Shown: positions 26,012-36,911, counted from the first letter of the stretch. The stretch: DNA of 64,000 bases from Salipiger abyssi (GCF_001975705.1 NZ_CP015093.1:3038001-3102000), one strand, 5' to 3'. The notes: a model not told the origin generated them from the letters alone. Program-made: numbers and translations.

Positions 26012-26698
26012 TCAGCGGGCCGTCGCGTCCTCCACGATCGTGCCGAGATCGGCGGCGATCTTGTCGATGGCGCCCATCGCGTCGATGCGCGACAGGGCCC
26101 GTTTCTCCTCGTAATAGCCGATGAGCGGCGCGGTCTGGGCGTGATAGGCCTCCAGACGGCTGGCCACGGTCTCGGCCTTGTCGTCGGCGCGGCGCTTCAT
26201 TTCGGTGCCGCCGCATTTGTCGCAGACGCCCTCTTTGGCGGGCCGCTTGAAGCTGTCGTGATAGCCCTCGCCGCAGGCGGCGCAGGTGTAGCGGCCCGAG
26301 ATCCGCTCGACCATCGCGGCATCGTCCACCTCAAGGCTGATGGCGGCGTTGATCTGCTGATCGGTCTCGGCCAGCAGCGCATCGAGCGCCTGCGCCTGCA
26401 CGGTGGTGCGCGGGAAGCCGTCGAGGATCACGCCGCGGGCGCAATCTGGCTCGGCGAGCCGGTCGCGCAGGATGGCGATGACGATCTCGTCGCTCACCAG
26501 CCCGCCGGCCTCCATCACCGCCTTGGCCTGTTTGCCGGCCTCGGTGCCTTGTGCGACGGCGGCGCGCAGCAGGTCGCCGGTGGAGAGCTGCACGAGGCCG
26601 AACGTGTCCTCGAGCATGCGCGCCTGCGTGCCTTTCCCGGCCCCCGGAGGGCCGAGAAGGATGAGCACGGGGGCGGCGGTTACGGTCTGTCCGTCCAT
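26012..26698 (-). CDS. adk: Adenylate kinase, zinc-binding LID type
   Basis: A 228-residue adenylate kinase with P loop GPPGAGKGTQ, STGDLLRAAVA, GVILDGFPRT and a four-cysteine zinc LID (CAACGEGYH...GVCDKCGG). The start at 26698 lies 5 bp after the acs stop. Acs produces AMP and pyrophosphate, so a kinase turning AMP plus ATP into 2 ADP fits the operon. This is probably a second adk copy beside the ribosomal-operon one, as inference. Confidence 0.93.
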   Translation of the reverse strand: MDGQTVTAAPVLILLGPPGAGKGTQARMLEDTFGLVQLSTGDLLRAAVAQGTEAGKQAKAVMEAGGLVSDEIVIAILRDRLAEPDCARGVILDGFPRTTVQAQALDALLAETDQQINAAISLEVDDAAMVERISGRYTCAACGEGYHDSFKRPAKEGVCDKCGGTEMKRRADDKAETVASRLEAYHAQTAPLIGYYEEKRALSRIDAMGAIDKIAADLGTIVEDATAR

Positions 26699-26703
26699 CT
26701 CCG

Positions 26704-28674
<1,971 letters not shown>

Positions 28675-29107
28675 AGGAGATCCTCCCTATCTGAAAAGTC
28701 TCGAACGCCGCGATGCGGCATTTCCCATCCCTTGCCTGATCATACCGCCGTTCGAAAAGAATGAAATAAGTAACGGTAATATAAGTCTTTATTTGTAAAT
28801 CATTTTCGTTAGCGTGCGTATGTTAGTAAAGTTTTTACCATCTGCGCCGGAAATTCCCATGGATTCAATGGGCTCCGCACCACATAGTGTAAACAATCAT
28901 AGGGCGAGTTCCGGCAGCTTGACGGTTTGGTGGATCTCACGGGGGTGTGACAAATTGTTACGGAATGCCATTGTATACCTTGCGGTCGCCCAACGCCGCC
29001 GCAGGGCGACGTAACGGCGACTCGGGATCGGGGTTGCGTCGTTTGGCCGATGCTCTAACGTTCGCTGCCAAGGCGGTGGCAACCGCCGCGATTTGGGAGG
29101 AGAACCA
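28675..29107. other. Divergent regulatory region between acs and the DctP operon
   Basis: 433 bp, clearly AT-richer than its surroundings around 28740-28850 (AATATAAGTCTTTATTTGTAAATC), which probably contains the acs promoter. Near 28967-28978 is ATTGTATACCTT, a weak half-symmetric match to FadR/GntR-type operators. Just before the dctP ribosome site is a small hairpin (GGCGGT-GGCA-ACCGCC, 29072-29087). No gene was seen. Confidence 0.5.
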
Positions 29108-30124
29108 ATGAAACGACTGACGAGCACTGTATGCGTCTCGGCGCTGACCGTCGCCTTCGCCACCGAAGCCATGGCGACCGAATGGAACGTCTCGCTCTGG
29201 GGCAAGCGCCGCGCCTTTACCGAACATGTGCACAAGCTCGCCGAGCTGGTCGAGGAAAAGACCGATGGCGAGTTTACCATGAACATCTCTTATGGCGGCC
29301 TGTCGAAGAACACCGAGAATCTCGACGGCATCTCGATCTTCGCCTTCGAGATGGCGCAGTTCTGCGCCGGCTATCACCCGGACAAGAACCGCGCGATCAC
29401 CGTGCTCGAACTGCCGTTCCTGGGCGTCAATACGCTCGAGGAGGAGCTGGCGGTATCGCAGGCGGTCTATGCGCATCCGGCAGTGGCCAATGAGATGGCG
29501 CAGTGGAGCGCGCAGCTGCTGATGCCTACACCGATGCCGCAATACAATCTCGTCGGCACCGGCGAGCCGCGCGACGAGCTGGCGGAATTCGACGGCATGC
29601 GGGTGCGCGCCACCGGCGGCATCGGCCGCGCCTTCGAGGCGGTGGGCGCCGTGCCCACCTCGATGACGGCCTCCGAGGTCTATCAGGCGATGGAGGCCGG
29701 CGTGATCGACACCGCTTCCTTTGCACAGCACGCGCATCTCTCCTTCGGCACGATCAACGAGGCCGACTGGTGGACCGCCAACCTCAACCCCGGCACCGTG
29801 AACTGCCCGGTGGTGGTGAACATGGATGCCTATGATGCGCTGTCGGATGCCGAGCGCGAGGCGCTCGACAGTTCGATCCCCGCGGCGCTGGACCATTACC
29901 TGGCCAATTACGGCGAGCTGCTGGCGCGCTGGGACAGCGTGCTGGAAGAGAAAGACGTCGAGAAGGTGATGATCTCGGAGGAGGAGCTGGACAAGTTCCG
30001 CGAGATCGCCGGCACGCCGACGCATGAGGCCTGGATCGAAGAGCTGAGCGCGCAGGGGCTTCCGGCGCAGGAGCTTTACGATCTGGTGATGACGACGCTG
30101 GAAGAGACCCGCGCGTCGAACTGA
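29108..30124 (+). CDS. dctP: DctP-family TRAP transporter solute-binding protein
   Basis: A 338-residue periplasmic binding protein with a signal peptide ending AMA (about residue 23). It shows DctP features: MNISYGGLSKNTENLDGI, LPFLG, the RVRATGGIGRAFEAVGAVPTSM ligand-binding Arg region and EVYQAMEAGVIDTASF. The start at 29108 follows GGGAGGAG. First gene of dctPQM; the ligand is unknown, though the Arg suggests a carboxylate. Confidence 0.92.
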   Translation: MKRLTSTVCVSALTVAFATEAMATEWNVSLWGKRRAFTEHVHKLAELVEEKTDGEFTMNISYGGLSKNTENLDGISIFAFEMAQFCAGYHPDKNRAITVLELPFLGVNTLEEELAVSQAVYAHPAVANEMAQWSAQLLMPTPMPQYNLVGTGEPRDELAEFDGMRVRATGGIGRAFEAVGAVPTSMTASEVYQAMEAGVIDTASFAQHAHLSFGTINEADWWTANLNPGTVNCPVVVNMDAYDALSDAEREALDSSIPAALDHYLANYGELLARWDSVLEEKDVEKVMISEEELDKFREIAGTPTHEAWIEELSAQGLPAQELYDLVMTTLEETRASN

Positions 30125-30172
30125 CCCTGGCCAGGAGGGGCCGGGGCGGGGGACTGCCAGCCGCATCTCCGT

Positions 30173-30193
30173 GCCCCGGCCGTGAGCCGGGGC
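30173..30193. repeat. GCCCCGG-type hairpin between dctP and dctQ (stem 8, loop 5)
   Basis: GCCCCGGC-CGTGA-GCCGGGGC followed by CTC, the same design as 13449-13469. It lies in the 106-bp gap after the binding-protein gene and has no T tract, so it may also serve as an mRNA-stabilising structure. Confidence 0.7.
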
Positions 30194-30230
30194 CTCTGCG
30201 TCCCCGGCGACCGCAAGGAAGGATCTCGCC

Positions 30231-30863
30231 ATGGCCGGACATTCCGCCGTACTGACCGACGGATCGACGCTCAGCCGGCTCGACCGGGCGCTGGAGCGTC
30301 TCGAGCGGGTCGCCGCCTTTGTCTCGGGGCTGGGCGCCTTCGGGCTGATGTGCCTGGCGGTGATCTCGGTCGGCGGGCGCGAGCTCTTCAACGAGCCTTT
30401 GCGCGGCTATGTCGACTGGATCGAGATGGCGATGCCGCTGATCGCGATCTTCGGCATTTCTTATGTGCAGCGCAATGGCGGGCATATCCGCATGGATATC
30501 GTGGTGGGCAAGCTGAAGGGGCGGGCGCTCTGGCTGGCCGAGCTGTTCACCACCTTCGGGATCTTCGTGCTGATGGCGGCGCTGGTCTGGGGCAGCTGGG
30601 CGCATTTCGACCGCAGCTTCGATTTCGCGGCACCGATGTGGTCGCGCGATTCCACCATCGACCTCGGCCTGCCGCTCTGGCCGGCCAAGCTGATCGTGCC
30701 GGTGGCCTTCTTCATCATGTGCCTGCGGCTGGTGCTCCAGCTCTGGGGCTATGGCCGCGCGCTGGTGTTGGGGCTCGAGACGCCGGTGGCGGTGCCGCTG
30801 GTGCAGAGCGTGGCCGAGCAGGCGGCGGCAGAGGCGGAGCACATTCAGGGGCATGATGCATGA
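30231..30863 (+). CDS. dctQ: DctQ-family TRAP transporter small permease subunit
   Basis: A 210-residue protein with four TM helices (about residues 35-55, 65-85, 105-125 and 150-170) and the DctQ pattern GRELFNEPLRGYVDWIEMAMPLIAIFG, IRMDIVVGKL. It forms the membrane complex with DctM. It overlaps dctM by 4 bp. Confidence 0.92.
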   Translation: MAGHSAVLTDGSTLSRLDRALERLERVAAFVSGLGAFGLMCLAVISVGGRELFNEPLRGYVDWIEMAMPLIAIFGISYVQRNGGHIRMDIVVGKLKGRALWLAELFTTFGIFVLMAALVWGSWAHFDRSFDFAAPMWSRDSTIDLGLPLWPAKLIVPVAFFIMCLRLVLQLWGYGRALVLGLETPVAVPLVQSVAEQAAAEAEHIQGHDA

Positions 30864-32257
30864 CATCCATTGAAATCGGCCTCTGGGTCACGGGCGGGCT
30901 CTTTGTCATGGTGGTGCTGGGCATGCGCGTGGCCTTTGCCGCCGGGCTCGCGGGGCTGCTCGGGCTGGTCTGGATCTTCTGGGAAAAGCGCAGCTACGAT
31001 CCCGAAATGCTGGGCTGGGCGATCTCTGTCGCGGTCAAGACCGCCGGTCAGGTGCCGCATGGCAAGGTGGCAAGCCAGGCGCTGAGCCTCATCCCCACCT
31101 TCATCCTGATCGGCTATCTGGCCTATTATGCCGGGCTCACCAAGGCGCTGTTCGAGGCGGCCAAGCGCTGGCTGGCCTGGGTGCCGGGGGGGCTCGCGGT
31201 TTCGACCGTCTTTGCCACGGCAGGCTTTGCGGCGGTGTCGGGCGCCTCGGTCGCGACCTCGGCGGTGTTCGCCCGCATCGCCATCCCCGAGATGCTCAAG
31301 ATCGGTTACGACAAACGCTTTGCCGCCGGCGTCGTGGCGGCGGGCGGCACGCTCGCGTCGCTCATTCCGCCCTCGGCGATTCTGGTGATCTACGCGATCA
31401 TCGTCGAGCAGGATGTGGGCAAGCTGCTGCTGGCGGGGTTCATCCCGGGCGCATTCTCGGCGGTGGTTTACGGCACGCTGATCGTCGTGCTGGCGCTGAC
31501 CATCAAGGGGTTCGGCCCGCCGGTCAGGGGCTTCACCTGGGGGCAGCGCTTTGCGTCGCTGCCGGCGGCGCTGCCGATCGTGGCGGTGGTCGTGATCATC
31601 ATCTTCTTTGTCTACAACCCGTTCGGCGATGCCTGGGGCACGCCGACCGAGGGCGGTGCGGTGGGCGCCTTCATCATCTTCGTCATGGCGCTGCTGCACG
31701 GCATGCGCGGGGCGGAGTTCAAGGACGCGCTGATCGAGACCGCCAAGCTCTCGATCATGATCTTCACCATCATCTGGGGCGTGTTGATCTATGTGCGCTT
31801 TCTGGGCTTCGCCGATCTGCCCTCGGCCTTTGCCGACTGGATCGCGTCGCTGCATTACCCGCCCATGGTGATCCTGATTTGCATCCTGCTGGCCTATGCG
31901 GTGCTGGGCATGTTCATGGACGCGATCGGCATGCTGCTGCTGACCCTGCCGGTGGTCTATCCTGCGGTGATGGCGCTCAATGGCGGCGAGGACGTGCTGG
32001 CTGCCGACAGCACCTTTGGCATGAGCGGAGAGATGTGCGCGGTCTGGTTCGGCATCCTGGTGGTCAAGATGGCCGAGTTCTGCCTCATTACCCCGCCCAT
32101 CGGGCTCAACTGTTTCGTCGTCGCGGGCGTGCGCCCGGATCTGTCGGTGCAGGACGTGTTCCGCGGCGTGACGCCTTTCTTCATCGCCGATGCGGTGACC
32201 ATCGGCCTGCTGGTGGCGTTCCCCGCCATCGTGCTCTGGCTGCCCTCGCTGGCCTGA
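30860..32257 (+). CDS. dctM: DctM-family TRAP transporter large permease subunit
   Basis: A 465-residue protein with about 12 TM helices; typical motifs are VSGASVATSAVFARIAIPEMLKIGYDKRFAAGVVAAGGTLASLIPPSAILVIYA (split across two helices) and LGMFMDAIGMLLLTLPVVYPAV. It is the ion-coupled transport channel of the dctPQM system. The start ATGA overlaps dctQ. Confidence 0.94.
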   Translation: MTSIEIGLWVTGGLFVMVVLGMRVAFAAGLAGLLGLVWIFWEKRSYDPEMLGWAISVAVKTAGQVPHGKVASQALSLIPTFILIGYLAYYAGLTKALFEAAKRWLAWVPGGLAVSTVFATAGFAAVSGASVATSAVFARIAIPEMLKIGYDKRFAAGVVAAGGTLASLIPPSAILVIYAIIVEQDVGKLLLAGFIPGAFSAVVYGTLIVVLALTIKGFGPPVRGFTWGQRFASLPAALPIVAVVVIIIFFVYNPFGDAWGTPTEGGAVGAFIIFVMALLHGMRGAEFKDALIETAKLSIMIFTIIWGVLIYVRFLGFADLPSAFADWIASLHYPPMVILICILLAYAVLGMFMDAIGMLLLTLPVVYPAVMALNGGEDVLAADSTFGMSGEMCAVWFGILVVKMAEFCLITPPIGLNCFVVAGVRPDLSVQDVFRGVTPFFIADAVTIGLLVAFPAIVLWLPSLA

Positions 32258-32270
32258 GGCAGCCGGACAT

Positions 32271-32306
32271 AAAAAACGGCGCCGCCCGGGAGAGGTGGGC
32301 GGCGCC
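32271..32306 (-). terminator. Intrinsic terminator of the small PepSY-like gene
   Basis: A perfect 10-bp stem GGCGCCGCCC/GGGCGGCGCC with a 9-nt loop, followed on the minus strand by TTTTTT. It ends the minus-strand gene 32344-32595 and may also stop dctPQM transcription from the other side. Confidence 0.85.
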
Positions 32307-32343
32307 GGTCTGTCGGCCGGGAGAGTGAGGCGGCCGGGTCTGG

Positions 32344-32595
32344 TTATTCCTTGCGCTTGTTGGTGACATTGAGATCGGCGTCGAGGTCGATATCGTACTG
32401 ACCGTCGGCGCAATAGACGTCATCCAGCTCGTAGCCGCCGTCTTCCATCTCGATATCGTCGGGGTCCATCTCGCATTGCATCTCTGCGAGCATCGCCAGG
32501 ATCTGCTCGGTTTGTGCCGCGCTCGGGGTGTCGGCGGCGGCGGGCAGGGCCGTCAGGGTGGCGGCGGTGATGGCGATACAGGCGCTGCGGAACAT
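32344..32595 (-). CDS. Small periplasmic PepSY-like protein
   Basis: An 83-residue protein with a signal peptide (cleavage after AAAD-type site, about residue 22). The mature part is acidic, has two cysteines that could form a disulfide, and ends YELDDVYCADGQYDIDLDADLNVTNKRKE-like, matching the beta-strand end of PepSY domains. Function unknown; PepSY proteins often inhibit peptidases or sense at the envelope. Confidence 0.75.
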   Translation of the reverse strand: MFRSACIAITAATLTALPAAADTPSAAQTEQILAMLAEMQCEMDPDDIEMEDGGYELDDVYCADGQYDIDLDADLNVTNKRKE

Positions 32596-32692
32596 CGGGG
32601 TCTCCTCCTAAGTCATGAGATCAGCCTCGGGCAAAGCCGCCGCGAAGGGAATTCTTAATTTCTAAGACGCGCGCGGGCTGGATGACGGCGCG

Positions 32693-32718
32693 GGAACCTT
32701 TTCGTGAGACGCGGCGTT
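32693..32718 (+). promoter_or_regulatory. EcfG-type promoter (GGAAC-N17-CGTT)
   Basis: GGAAC at 32693-32697 and CGTT at 32715-32718, 17 bp apart, match the alphaproteobacterial general-stress sigma consensus. It points to the small membrane proteins at 32864 and 33114, which would place them in the EcfG regulon encoded 1.7 kb away. Confidence 0.7.
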
Positions 32719-32730
32719 TCTAACGCAGAC

Positions 32731-32749
32731 CCCCGGCATGGGGCCGGGG
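32731..32749. repeat. CCCCGGC hairpin (stem 7, loop 5), related to the GCCCCGG repeats
   Basis: CCCCGGC-ATGGG-GCCGGGG, a shorter member of the repeat family at 13449 and 30173. It lies in the leader between the EcfG-type promoter and the small membrane protein gene. Confidence 0.55.
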
Positions 32750-32863
32750 ACAAGGAAATCATGGAAGTCCGAAGACCTTCGGGGCGGCTGCCCCGGCGGA
32801 GGCCGTGCGCCACCGTTCAAAGGGCGTGTGTCTTCCGCAACCGACTGTAAAGGAGGCTTCGCC

Positions 32864-33052
32864 ATGGAATTTGCCGGTATTGGGGGCTTTATCGTCCTCG
32901 TTCTCGACATCTGGGCCATCGTCTCGATCCTGAGTTCGCGCGCCAGCACCGGTGCCAAGGTGCTCTGGACGCTTCTGGTGATCGTGCTGCCGCTTCTGGG
33001 CTTCATCATCTGGCTGATCGCCGGGCCGCGCAGCGCCCGCGCCTCTGTCTGA
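32864..33052 (+). CDS. Small membrane protein with PLDc_N-type domain
   Basis: A 62-residue protein with two TM helices and the pattern [45 protein letters not shown], which matches the short N-terminal domain of cardiolipin synthases occurring alone. The start at 32864 follows AGGAGG. A stress-induced envelope role is suggested by the EcfG-type promoter upstream. Confidence 0.8.
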   Translation: MEFAGIGGFIVLVLDIWAIVSILSSRASTGAKVLWTLLVIVLPLLGFIIWLIAGPRSARASV

Positions 33053-33113
33053 GGCAGCTCACTCTCTCGCTCTCTCTCTTAACCAAAACAGCAGTCAACT
33101 GGAGGAATTCGCT

Positions 33114-33278
33114 ATGCTGTACTGGGCTCTTCTCTTCTTCGTCGTCGCCATCGTGGCCGGTGTGTTCGGCTTTGGCGGCATCGCATCCGCCTCGGCGGGC
33201 ATCGCACAGGTGCTGTTCTTCATCTTCCTGGTGCTTTTCGTGGTGACCCTGGTCATGCGGCTCGTCCGCAAGGCCTGA
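33114..33278 (+). CDS. DUF1328 (YtjA-like) small membrane protein
   Basis: A 54-residue protein, [22 protein letters not shown] then [20 protein letters not shown], with two TM helices; this is the DUF1328 family. Start after GGAGG at 33101-33105. It lies 61 bp after the PLDc_N gene and before a strong terminator, so the two form a small stress operon. Exact function unknown. Confidence 0.88.
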   Translation: MLYWALLFFVVAIVAGVFGFGGIASASAGIAQVLFFIFLVLFVVTLVMRLVRKA

Positions 33279-33300
33279 ACGATCATAGCTGCACAGACAG

Positions 33301-33334
33301 CCGCCGCGCTTGCTAGAGCGCGGCGGTTTTTCTT
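33301..33334 (+). terminator. Intrinsic terminator after the DUF1328 gene
   Basis: CCGCCGCGC/GCGCGGCGG 9-bp stem, 8-nt loop, followed by TTTTTCTTT, 22 bp after the stop codon. Confidence 0.92.
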
Positions 33335-33380
33335 TGCGGGAAGGAGGCGCCCGCTTCGGGAGCAGGCGATTGCCCGACGC

Positions 33381-33410
33381 AAAAAAGGGCGCCCGAAACG
33401 GGCACCCTTT
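33381..33410 (-). terminator. Intrinsic terminator after phyR
   Basis: On the minus strand AAAGGGTGCCCG-TTT-CGGGCGCCCTTTTTT forms a stem with a T tract, directly after the phyR stop at 33433. Confidence 0.88.
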
Positions 33411-33432
33411 GAAACCTTCGAGGCGAAAGCGT

Positions 33433-34236
33433 TCAGGCTTTCAGCGTCTCGGTCGAGGAGAAGAACATCGCCTGGCTCACCGCCGAGCGCACCTGATCCT
33501 CGGAATAGGGTTTGGAGATCAGGAAGGCCGGTTCCGGCCGTTCGCCGGTCAGCAGCCGCTCGGGGAAGGCGGTGATGAAGATCACCGGGCGCTCGCCCAG
33601 CTCTCCGAGAATGTCGTTCACCGCGTCGATGCCCGAGGAATTGTCGGCAAGCTGGATATCGGCCAGCACCAGATCCGGTGCCTCTTTCCCGGCGAGCTTC
33701 ACCGCCGCGTCGCGGGTGCGGGCCACGCCCGTCACCCGGTGGCCGAGATCGGCGACGATGCTTTCGAGATCCATGGCGATGATCGCCTCGTCCTCGATGA
33801 TCAGCACCCGGCCCGAGACCGCATCCGCCATCTCGTGGCGGGCCATGCGCACCAGCTCATCGGCCTCTTCGGTGGAGATCTGCATGACCTCGCCCACCTG
33901 GCTGAGGCTGAATTCCTCGATCGTGTGCAGCAGCAGCGCTTCGCGGCTGTTGGTGGTCAGCTTGGACAGTCGGTCCTGCGCCTTGGCGATCGCGCCGCTG
34001 TCTTCGCTCGCGACCGGCGCGCCGGTTGTCGCCCAGATGCCGTGGAAGACCCGGAACAGGCCGACCTTGGGCGTGCTGGCCTCGGCGGCGGCGCTGCGGT
34101 CGGCGAGAATGGCCTCGAGCGTCGCGGCGGCATAGTTGTCGCCGGTGCTCTGGCTGCCGGTCAGCGCGCGCGCATAGCGGCGCAGATAGGGCAGCGCGGC
34201 CCCGATGCCCTGACTAAGGTCACCCTTTGTCATCAT
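33433..34236 (-). CDS. phyR: PhyR, response regulator and anti-anti-sigma factor of the general stress response
   Basis: A 267-residue protein: residues about 1-135 are a sigma-like output domain (SREALLLHTIEEFSLSQVGEVMQIS mimics sigma region 4), residues 142-260 a receiver with acidic pocket IEDEA and phospho-acceptor Asp193 (LADIQL), followed by FITAFPE and KPY. When phosphorylated it sequesters NepR and frees EcfG. The start at 34236 (double ATG) follows AGGGAA. Divergent from nepR-ecfG with an EcfG promoter in between, so it is autoregulated. Confidence 0.96.
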   Translation of the reverse strand: MMTKGDLSQGIGAALPYLRRYARALTGSQSTGDNYAAATLEAILADRSAAAEASTPKVGLFRVFHGIWATTGAPVASEDSGAIAKAQDRLSKLTTNSREALLLHTIEEFSLSQVGEVMQISTEEADELVRMARHEMADAVSGRVLIIEDEAIIAMDLESIVADLGHRVTGVARTRDAAVKLAGKEAPDLVLADIQLADNSSGIDAVNDILGELGERPVIFITAFPERLLTGERPEPAFLISKPYSEDQVRSAVSQAMFFSSTETLKA

Positions 34237-34261
34237 GAACTTCCCTTTTTGCGTTTTTTCG

Positions 34262-34287
34262 GGAACCAAACGTATCGTATCTGCATT
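34262..34287 (+). promoter_or_regulatory. Possible EcfG promoter for nepR-ecfG
   Basis: GGAAC at 34262-34266 and CATT (one mismatch to CGTT) 17 bp later at 34284-34287, facing nepR. It overlaps the phyR promoter on the other strand, so both -35 elements lie in the inverted repeat GGGAACCAA...TTGGTTCCC. Confidence 0.45.
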
Positions 34288-34293
34288 GGTTCC
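34269..34293 (-). promoter_or_regulatory. EcfG-type promoter of phyR (GGAAC-N16-CGTT)
   Basis: On the minus strand GGAAC (34293-34289), a 16-bp spacer and CGTT (34272-34269), then the phyR start 32 bp further on. An exact match to the EcfG consensus. Confidence 0.8.
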
Positions 34294-34345
34294 CGCAGAG
34301 TGGAAAAAAAGTGCGCGGGCACCGCAGAAAGCAGTAAGGACAATT

Positions 34346-34516
34346 ATGGGTCAGACGCGGAGAAAAGACAAAGACACCGAGGTGATCGACGAGAACCTGC
34401 GGCGGGTCTATCAGGACATGCTGGACGAAGCCGTTCCCGACCGGTTTCTCGACCTGATCGCTCAGTTGCGCGCGCAGGACGAGGGCAGCGACCCGACAGA
34501 GGGGGATCCCAAATGA
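34346..34516 (+). CDS. nepR: NepR anti-sigma factor
   Basis: A 56-residue protein with the NepR core IDENLRRVYQDMLDEAVPDRF-LDLIAQL, the helices that bind either EcfG or PhyR. The start at 34346 (MGQTRRKDKD) is preferred over the in-frame ATG at 34235, which would lie in the promoter region. It overlaps ecfG by 4 bp, keeping anti-sigma and sigma levels coupled. Confidence 0.93.
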   Translation: MGQTRRKDKDTEVIDENLRRVYQDMLDEAVPDRFLDLIAQLRAQDEGSDPTEGDPK

Positions 34517-35073
34517 GTGCCGACCCTCGCGACGAGATTGTCGGTCATATCCCGGCGCTGCGCGCCTTCGCGCTGTCGTTGACCCGCAACGGTGCGGTTG
34601 CCGACGACATGGTGCAGGACACTCTGGTAAAGGCCTGGACCAAGATCGGCACCTTCGAGGCCGGCACCAATATGCGGGCTTGGCTCTTTACCATTCTGCG
34701 CAACACCTATTATTCGAACCGGCGCAAGGCCGGGCGCGAGGTGTCTGATGCCGAGGGGATCTTTACCGAAAGCCTGTCGGAAAAGCCCGCCCATGACGGG
34801 CGCCTGCAAATGGCCGATTTCCGCCGTGCCTTCGTGCAGCTCTCCGACGAACAACGCGAGGCGCTGATCCTTGTCGGCGCGCAGGGCTTTTCCTATGAAG
34901 ATGCGGCAGAGACCTGCGGCGTTGCCGTCGGCACGATCAAGAGCCGAGTCAACCGCGCCCGTGCGCGGCTGGCCGAACTGCTCAAGCTCGACGATGAGGA
35001 CGAGCTTGAGATGACCGACCAGGCGACCATGGCCGTTGTGGCCGCGGGGCGCGCGGGCGGTGTGCTGGGCTGA
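34513..35073 (+). CDS. ecfG: EcfG-family general stress sigma factor
   Basis: A 186-residue group ECF15 sigma factor: region 2 (LRAFALSLTRNGAVADDMVQDTLVKAW, NMRAWLFTILRN) and region 4 (LSDEQREALILVGAQGFSYEDAAETCGVAVGTIKSRVNRAR). Its C terminus is extended by about 25 residues compared with minimal ECF factors. It shares ATGA with the nepR stop. Controls promoters of GGAAC-N16/17-CGTT type, several of which are visible here. Confidence 0.95.
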   Translation: MSADPRDEIVGHIPALRAFALSLTRNGAVADDMVQDTLVKAWTKIGTFEAGTNMRAWLFTILRNTYYSNRRKAGREVSDAEGIFTESLSEKPAHDGRLQMADFRRAFVQLSDEQREALILVGAQGFSYEDAAETCGVAVGTIKSRVNRARARLAELLKLDDEDELEMTDQATMAVVAAGRAGGVLG

Positions 35074-35120
35074 GCCGCGCTGCTGCGGTCGGGACGTCTG
35101 AGGGAAACGAACGGAACGCC

Positions 35121-36911
35121 ATGACTCTTGCGGACAGCCCGCGCCTGCGCCCCATGGGGCTTGCGGCGCGCATGATCCTCTTTCTGACCCTGGCGCTGGT
35201 GCCGATCGGCGTCGTGGCGTATTTCCAGACCGCCAAGCTCCAGCAGGAGACGCGCCTGCGCTCGCAGCTCTCGCTGGTGGCGCTGACCGAGGCCGCTGCG
35301 GTGGGCGAGCGTGAAACCGTGCTGCGTGCCCAGGGCGTCGCGCAGGCGCTGGGGGCGACGCTCGGGCAGGAACTGCGCGAGCTCGACGATCTCGAGGAGT
35401 GCTCGGCGCAGCTCTCCGCCTATCTGACCGCATCGCCGGGCTATTCCTTTGCCGCGCTGATGACGGATGACGGCCGGATTCCCTGCTCCTCGGCAGGGGC
35501 GGGGCTCGACAGCCGCAACTCACCGCGGCTTCAGACGCTGATCGAGACGCCTGGCGCCACCGCCTGGCTCAACCGCTCGGCGCCGATCAGCGCGCGCGAG
35601 GTCATCGTCGTTGCCGAGCCGTTCTTCCACGACGGCTCGCTTGCCGGCCATGTGCTGCTCTCGGTGCCCTCCGCGCTGCTGCCGAGCCGGCAGGGCGACG
35701 ACGTGCCGGCGGATTTCGAGGATCTCGTGACGATCAACGAACATGGCGAGATCCTCTCCTCACGCGAGGGGATCGACAATGTCGCCGGGCTTCTGCCCGC
35801 CGATCTCGATCTCGCCAGCCTGGTGGGCGCGCGGGCGCAGAGCTTTGCCGCGCGCAGCGCCGACGGCACGACGCGCGTCTATGCCGCTGCTCCGCTGGTG
35901 CCCGGAATGGTGCATGCGCTGGGGATCTGGAGCCGCGACAATGCCGAGGCGCAGGCGATCACCGTCAGCGGCATCGCCAAGGCTCTGCCGCTCTTGATGT
36001 GGGCGGCCTCGGTGATCGTGGCGTTTCTGGCGGTCAACCGGCTGGTGATCCGCCACGTCAAACGCCTGTCGCGGCGCATGCGCACCTTTGCCCGCACCCG
36101 CCGCATCGCCGATCTGCGGGTGCGCGGCGAAATGCCCTCGGAGCTGGCAGAGATGGAGGACGATTTCCTCGACATGGCCGAGGGGATCCTGCGCGATGAG
36201 GCGCAGCAGGAAAACGCCCTGCGCGAAAAGACCATCCTGCTCAAGGAGGTGCACCACCGGGTCAAGAACAACCTCCAGCTCATTTCCTCGATCATGAACA
36301 TGCAGATCCGCCAGGCGCGGGCGTCCGAGACGCGCATGGTGCTGCACCGCTTGCAGGACCGCATCCGCAGCCTCGCCACGATCCACCGCAACCTCTACCA
36401 GACCGACGATCTCGGCCATGTGGATGCCGGGCGGCTGCTCGGCGATCTGGTGCAGCAGATGGCGCAGATGACCGAAATCAGCGGCCGTCCGGTGAAGGTC
36501 GAGACCGTGCTCGATCCGATCGAGGCGGTGCCCGATCAGGCGGTGCCGGTGTCGCTGCTCACCGCCGAAGCGCTGACCAACGCGATGAAATACGCAGCCC
36601 CGCCCGAGGGCGAGCGCCAGGCGCGGGTTTCGGTGCGTTTCGTGCGGGACGACAACGGCGGCGCGGTGCTTGAGATCACCAACACCGCCGCGCTGGAAGG
36701 GCCGGCGCAATCCGAGGAGGAGGCCGAGATGGATATCGAGCCCGCCGGGCTTGGCTCGCGGCTGATCCAGGCCTTTGCCATGCAGCTCGGCGGCACGCTG
36801 GAGCAGGGGCTTGAGGGCGGGATTTACCGGGTCCGGGTGGACTTTGCGCTGAAGGATTTCGAACCGGACGAAACCGTGCCGACCGGGGTGCCCAATGTCC
36901 GCGATTTCTGA
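35121..36911 (+). CDS. Membrane HisKA_2 histidine kinase, probable input to PhyR
   Basis: A 596-residue sensor kinase. TM helices at about 15-34 and 287-305 enclose a periplasmic sensor domain of about 250 residues with two cysteines in the middle; a HAMP-like segment (about 306-360) leads to the HisKA_2 box LLKEVHHRVKNNLQLISS (His378/379) and an ATPase domain with EALTNAMKYA and GLGSRLI. HisKA_2/HWE kinases such as PhyK phosphorylate PhyR, and this gene follows ecfG by 47 bp, so it is the likely local partner. Confidence 0.88.
   Translation: MTLADSPRLRPMGLAARMILFLTLALVPIGVVAYFQTAKLQQETRLRSQLSLVALTEAAAVGERETVLRAQGVAQALGATLGQELRELDDLEECSAQLSAYLTASPGYSFAALMTDDGRIPCSSAGAGLDSRNSPRLQTLIETPGATAWLNRSAPISAREVIVVAEPFFHDGSLAGHVLLSVPSALLPSRQGDDVPADFEDLVTINEHGEILSSREGIDNVAGLLPADLDLASLVGARAQSFAARSADGTTRVYAAAPLVPGMVHALGIWSRDNAEAQAITVSGIAKALPLLMWAASVIVAFLAVNRLVIRHVKRLSRRMRTFARTRRIADLRVRGEMPSELAEMEDDFLDMAEGILRDEAQQENALREKTILLKEVHHRVKNNLQLISSIMNMQIRQARASETRMVLHRLQDRIRSLATIHRNLYQTDDLGHVDAGRLLGDLVQQMAQMTEISGRPVKVETVLDPIEAVPDQAVPVSLLTAEALTNAMKYAAPPEGERQARVSVRFVRDDNGGAVLEITNTAALEGPAQSEEEAEMDIEPAGLGSRLIQAFAMQLGGTLEQGLEGGIYRVRVDFALKDFEPDETVPTGVPNVRDF

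Noticed and set aside
28967..28978. GTATAC core as a FadR/GntR operator upstream of dctP
   Set aside because: Only one arm fits the consensus and no GntR gene is adjacent; kept only as a remark.
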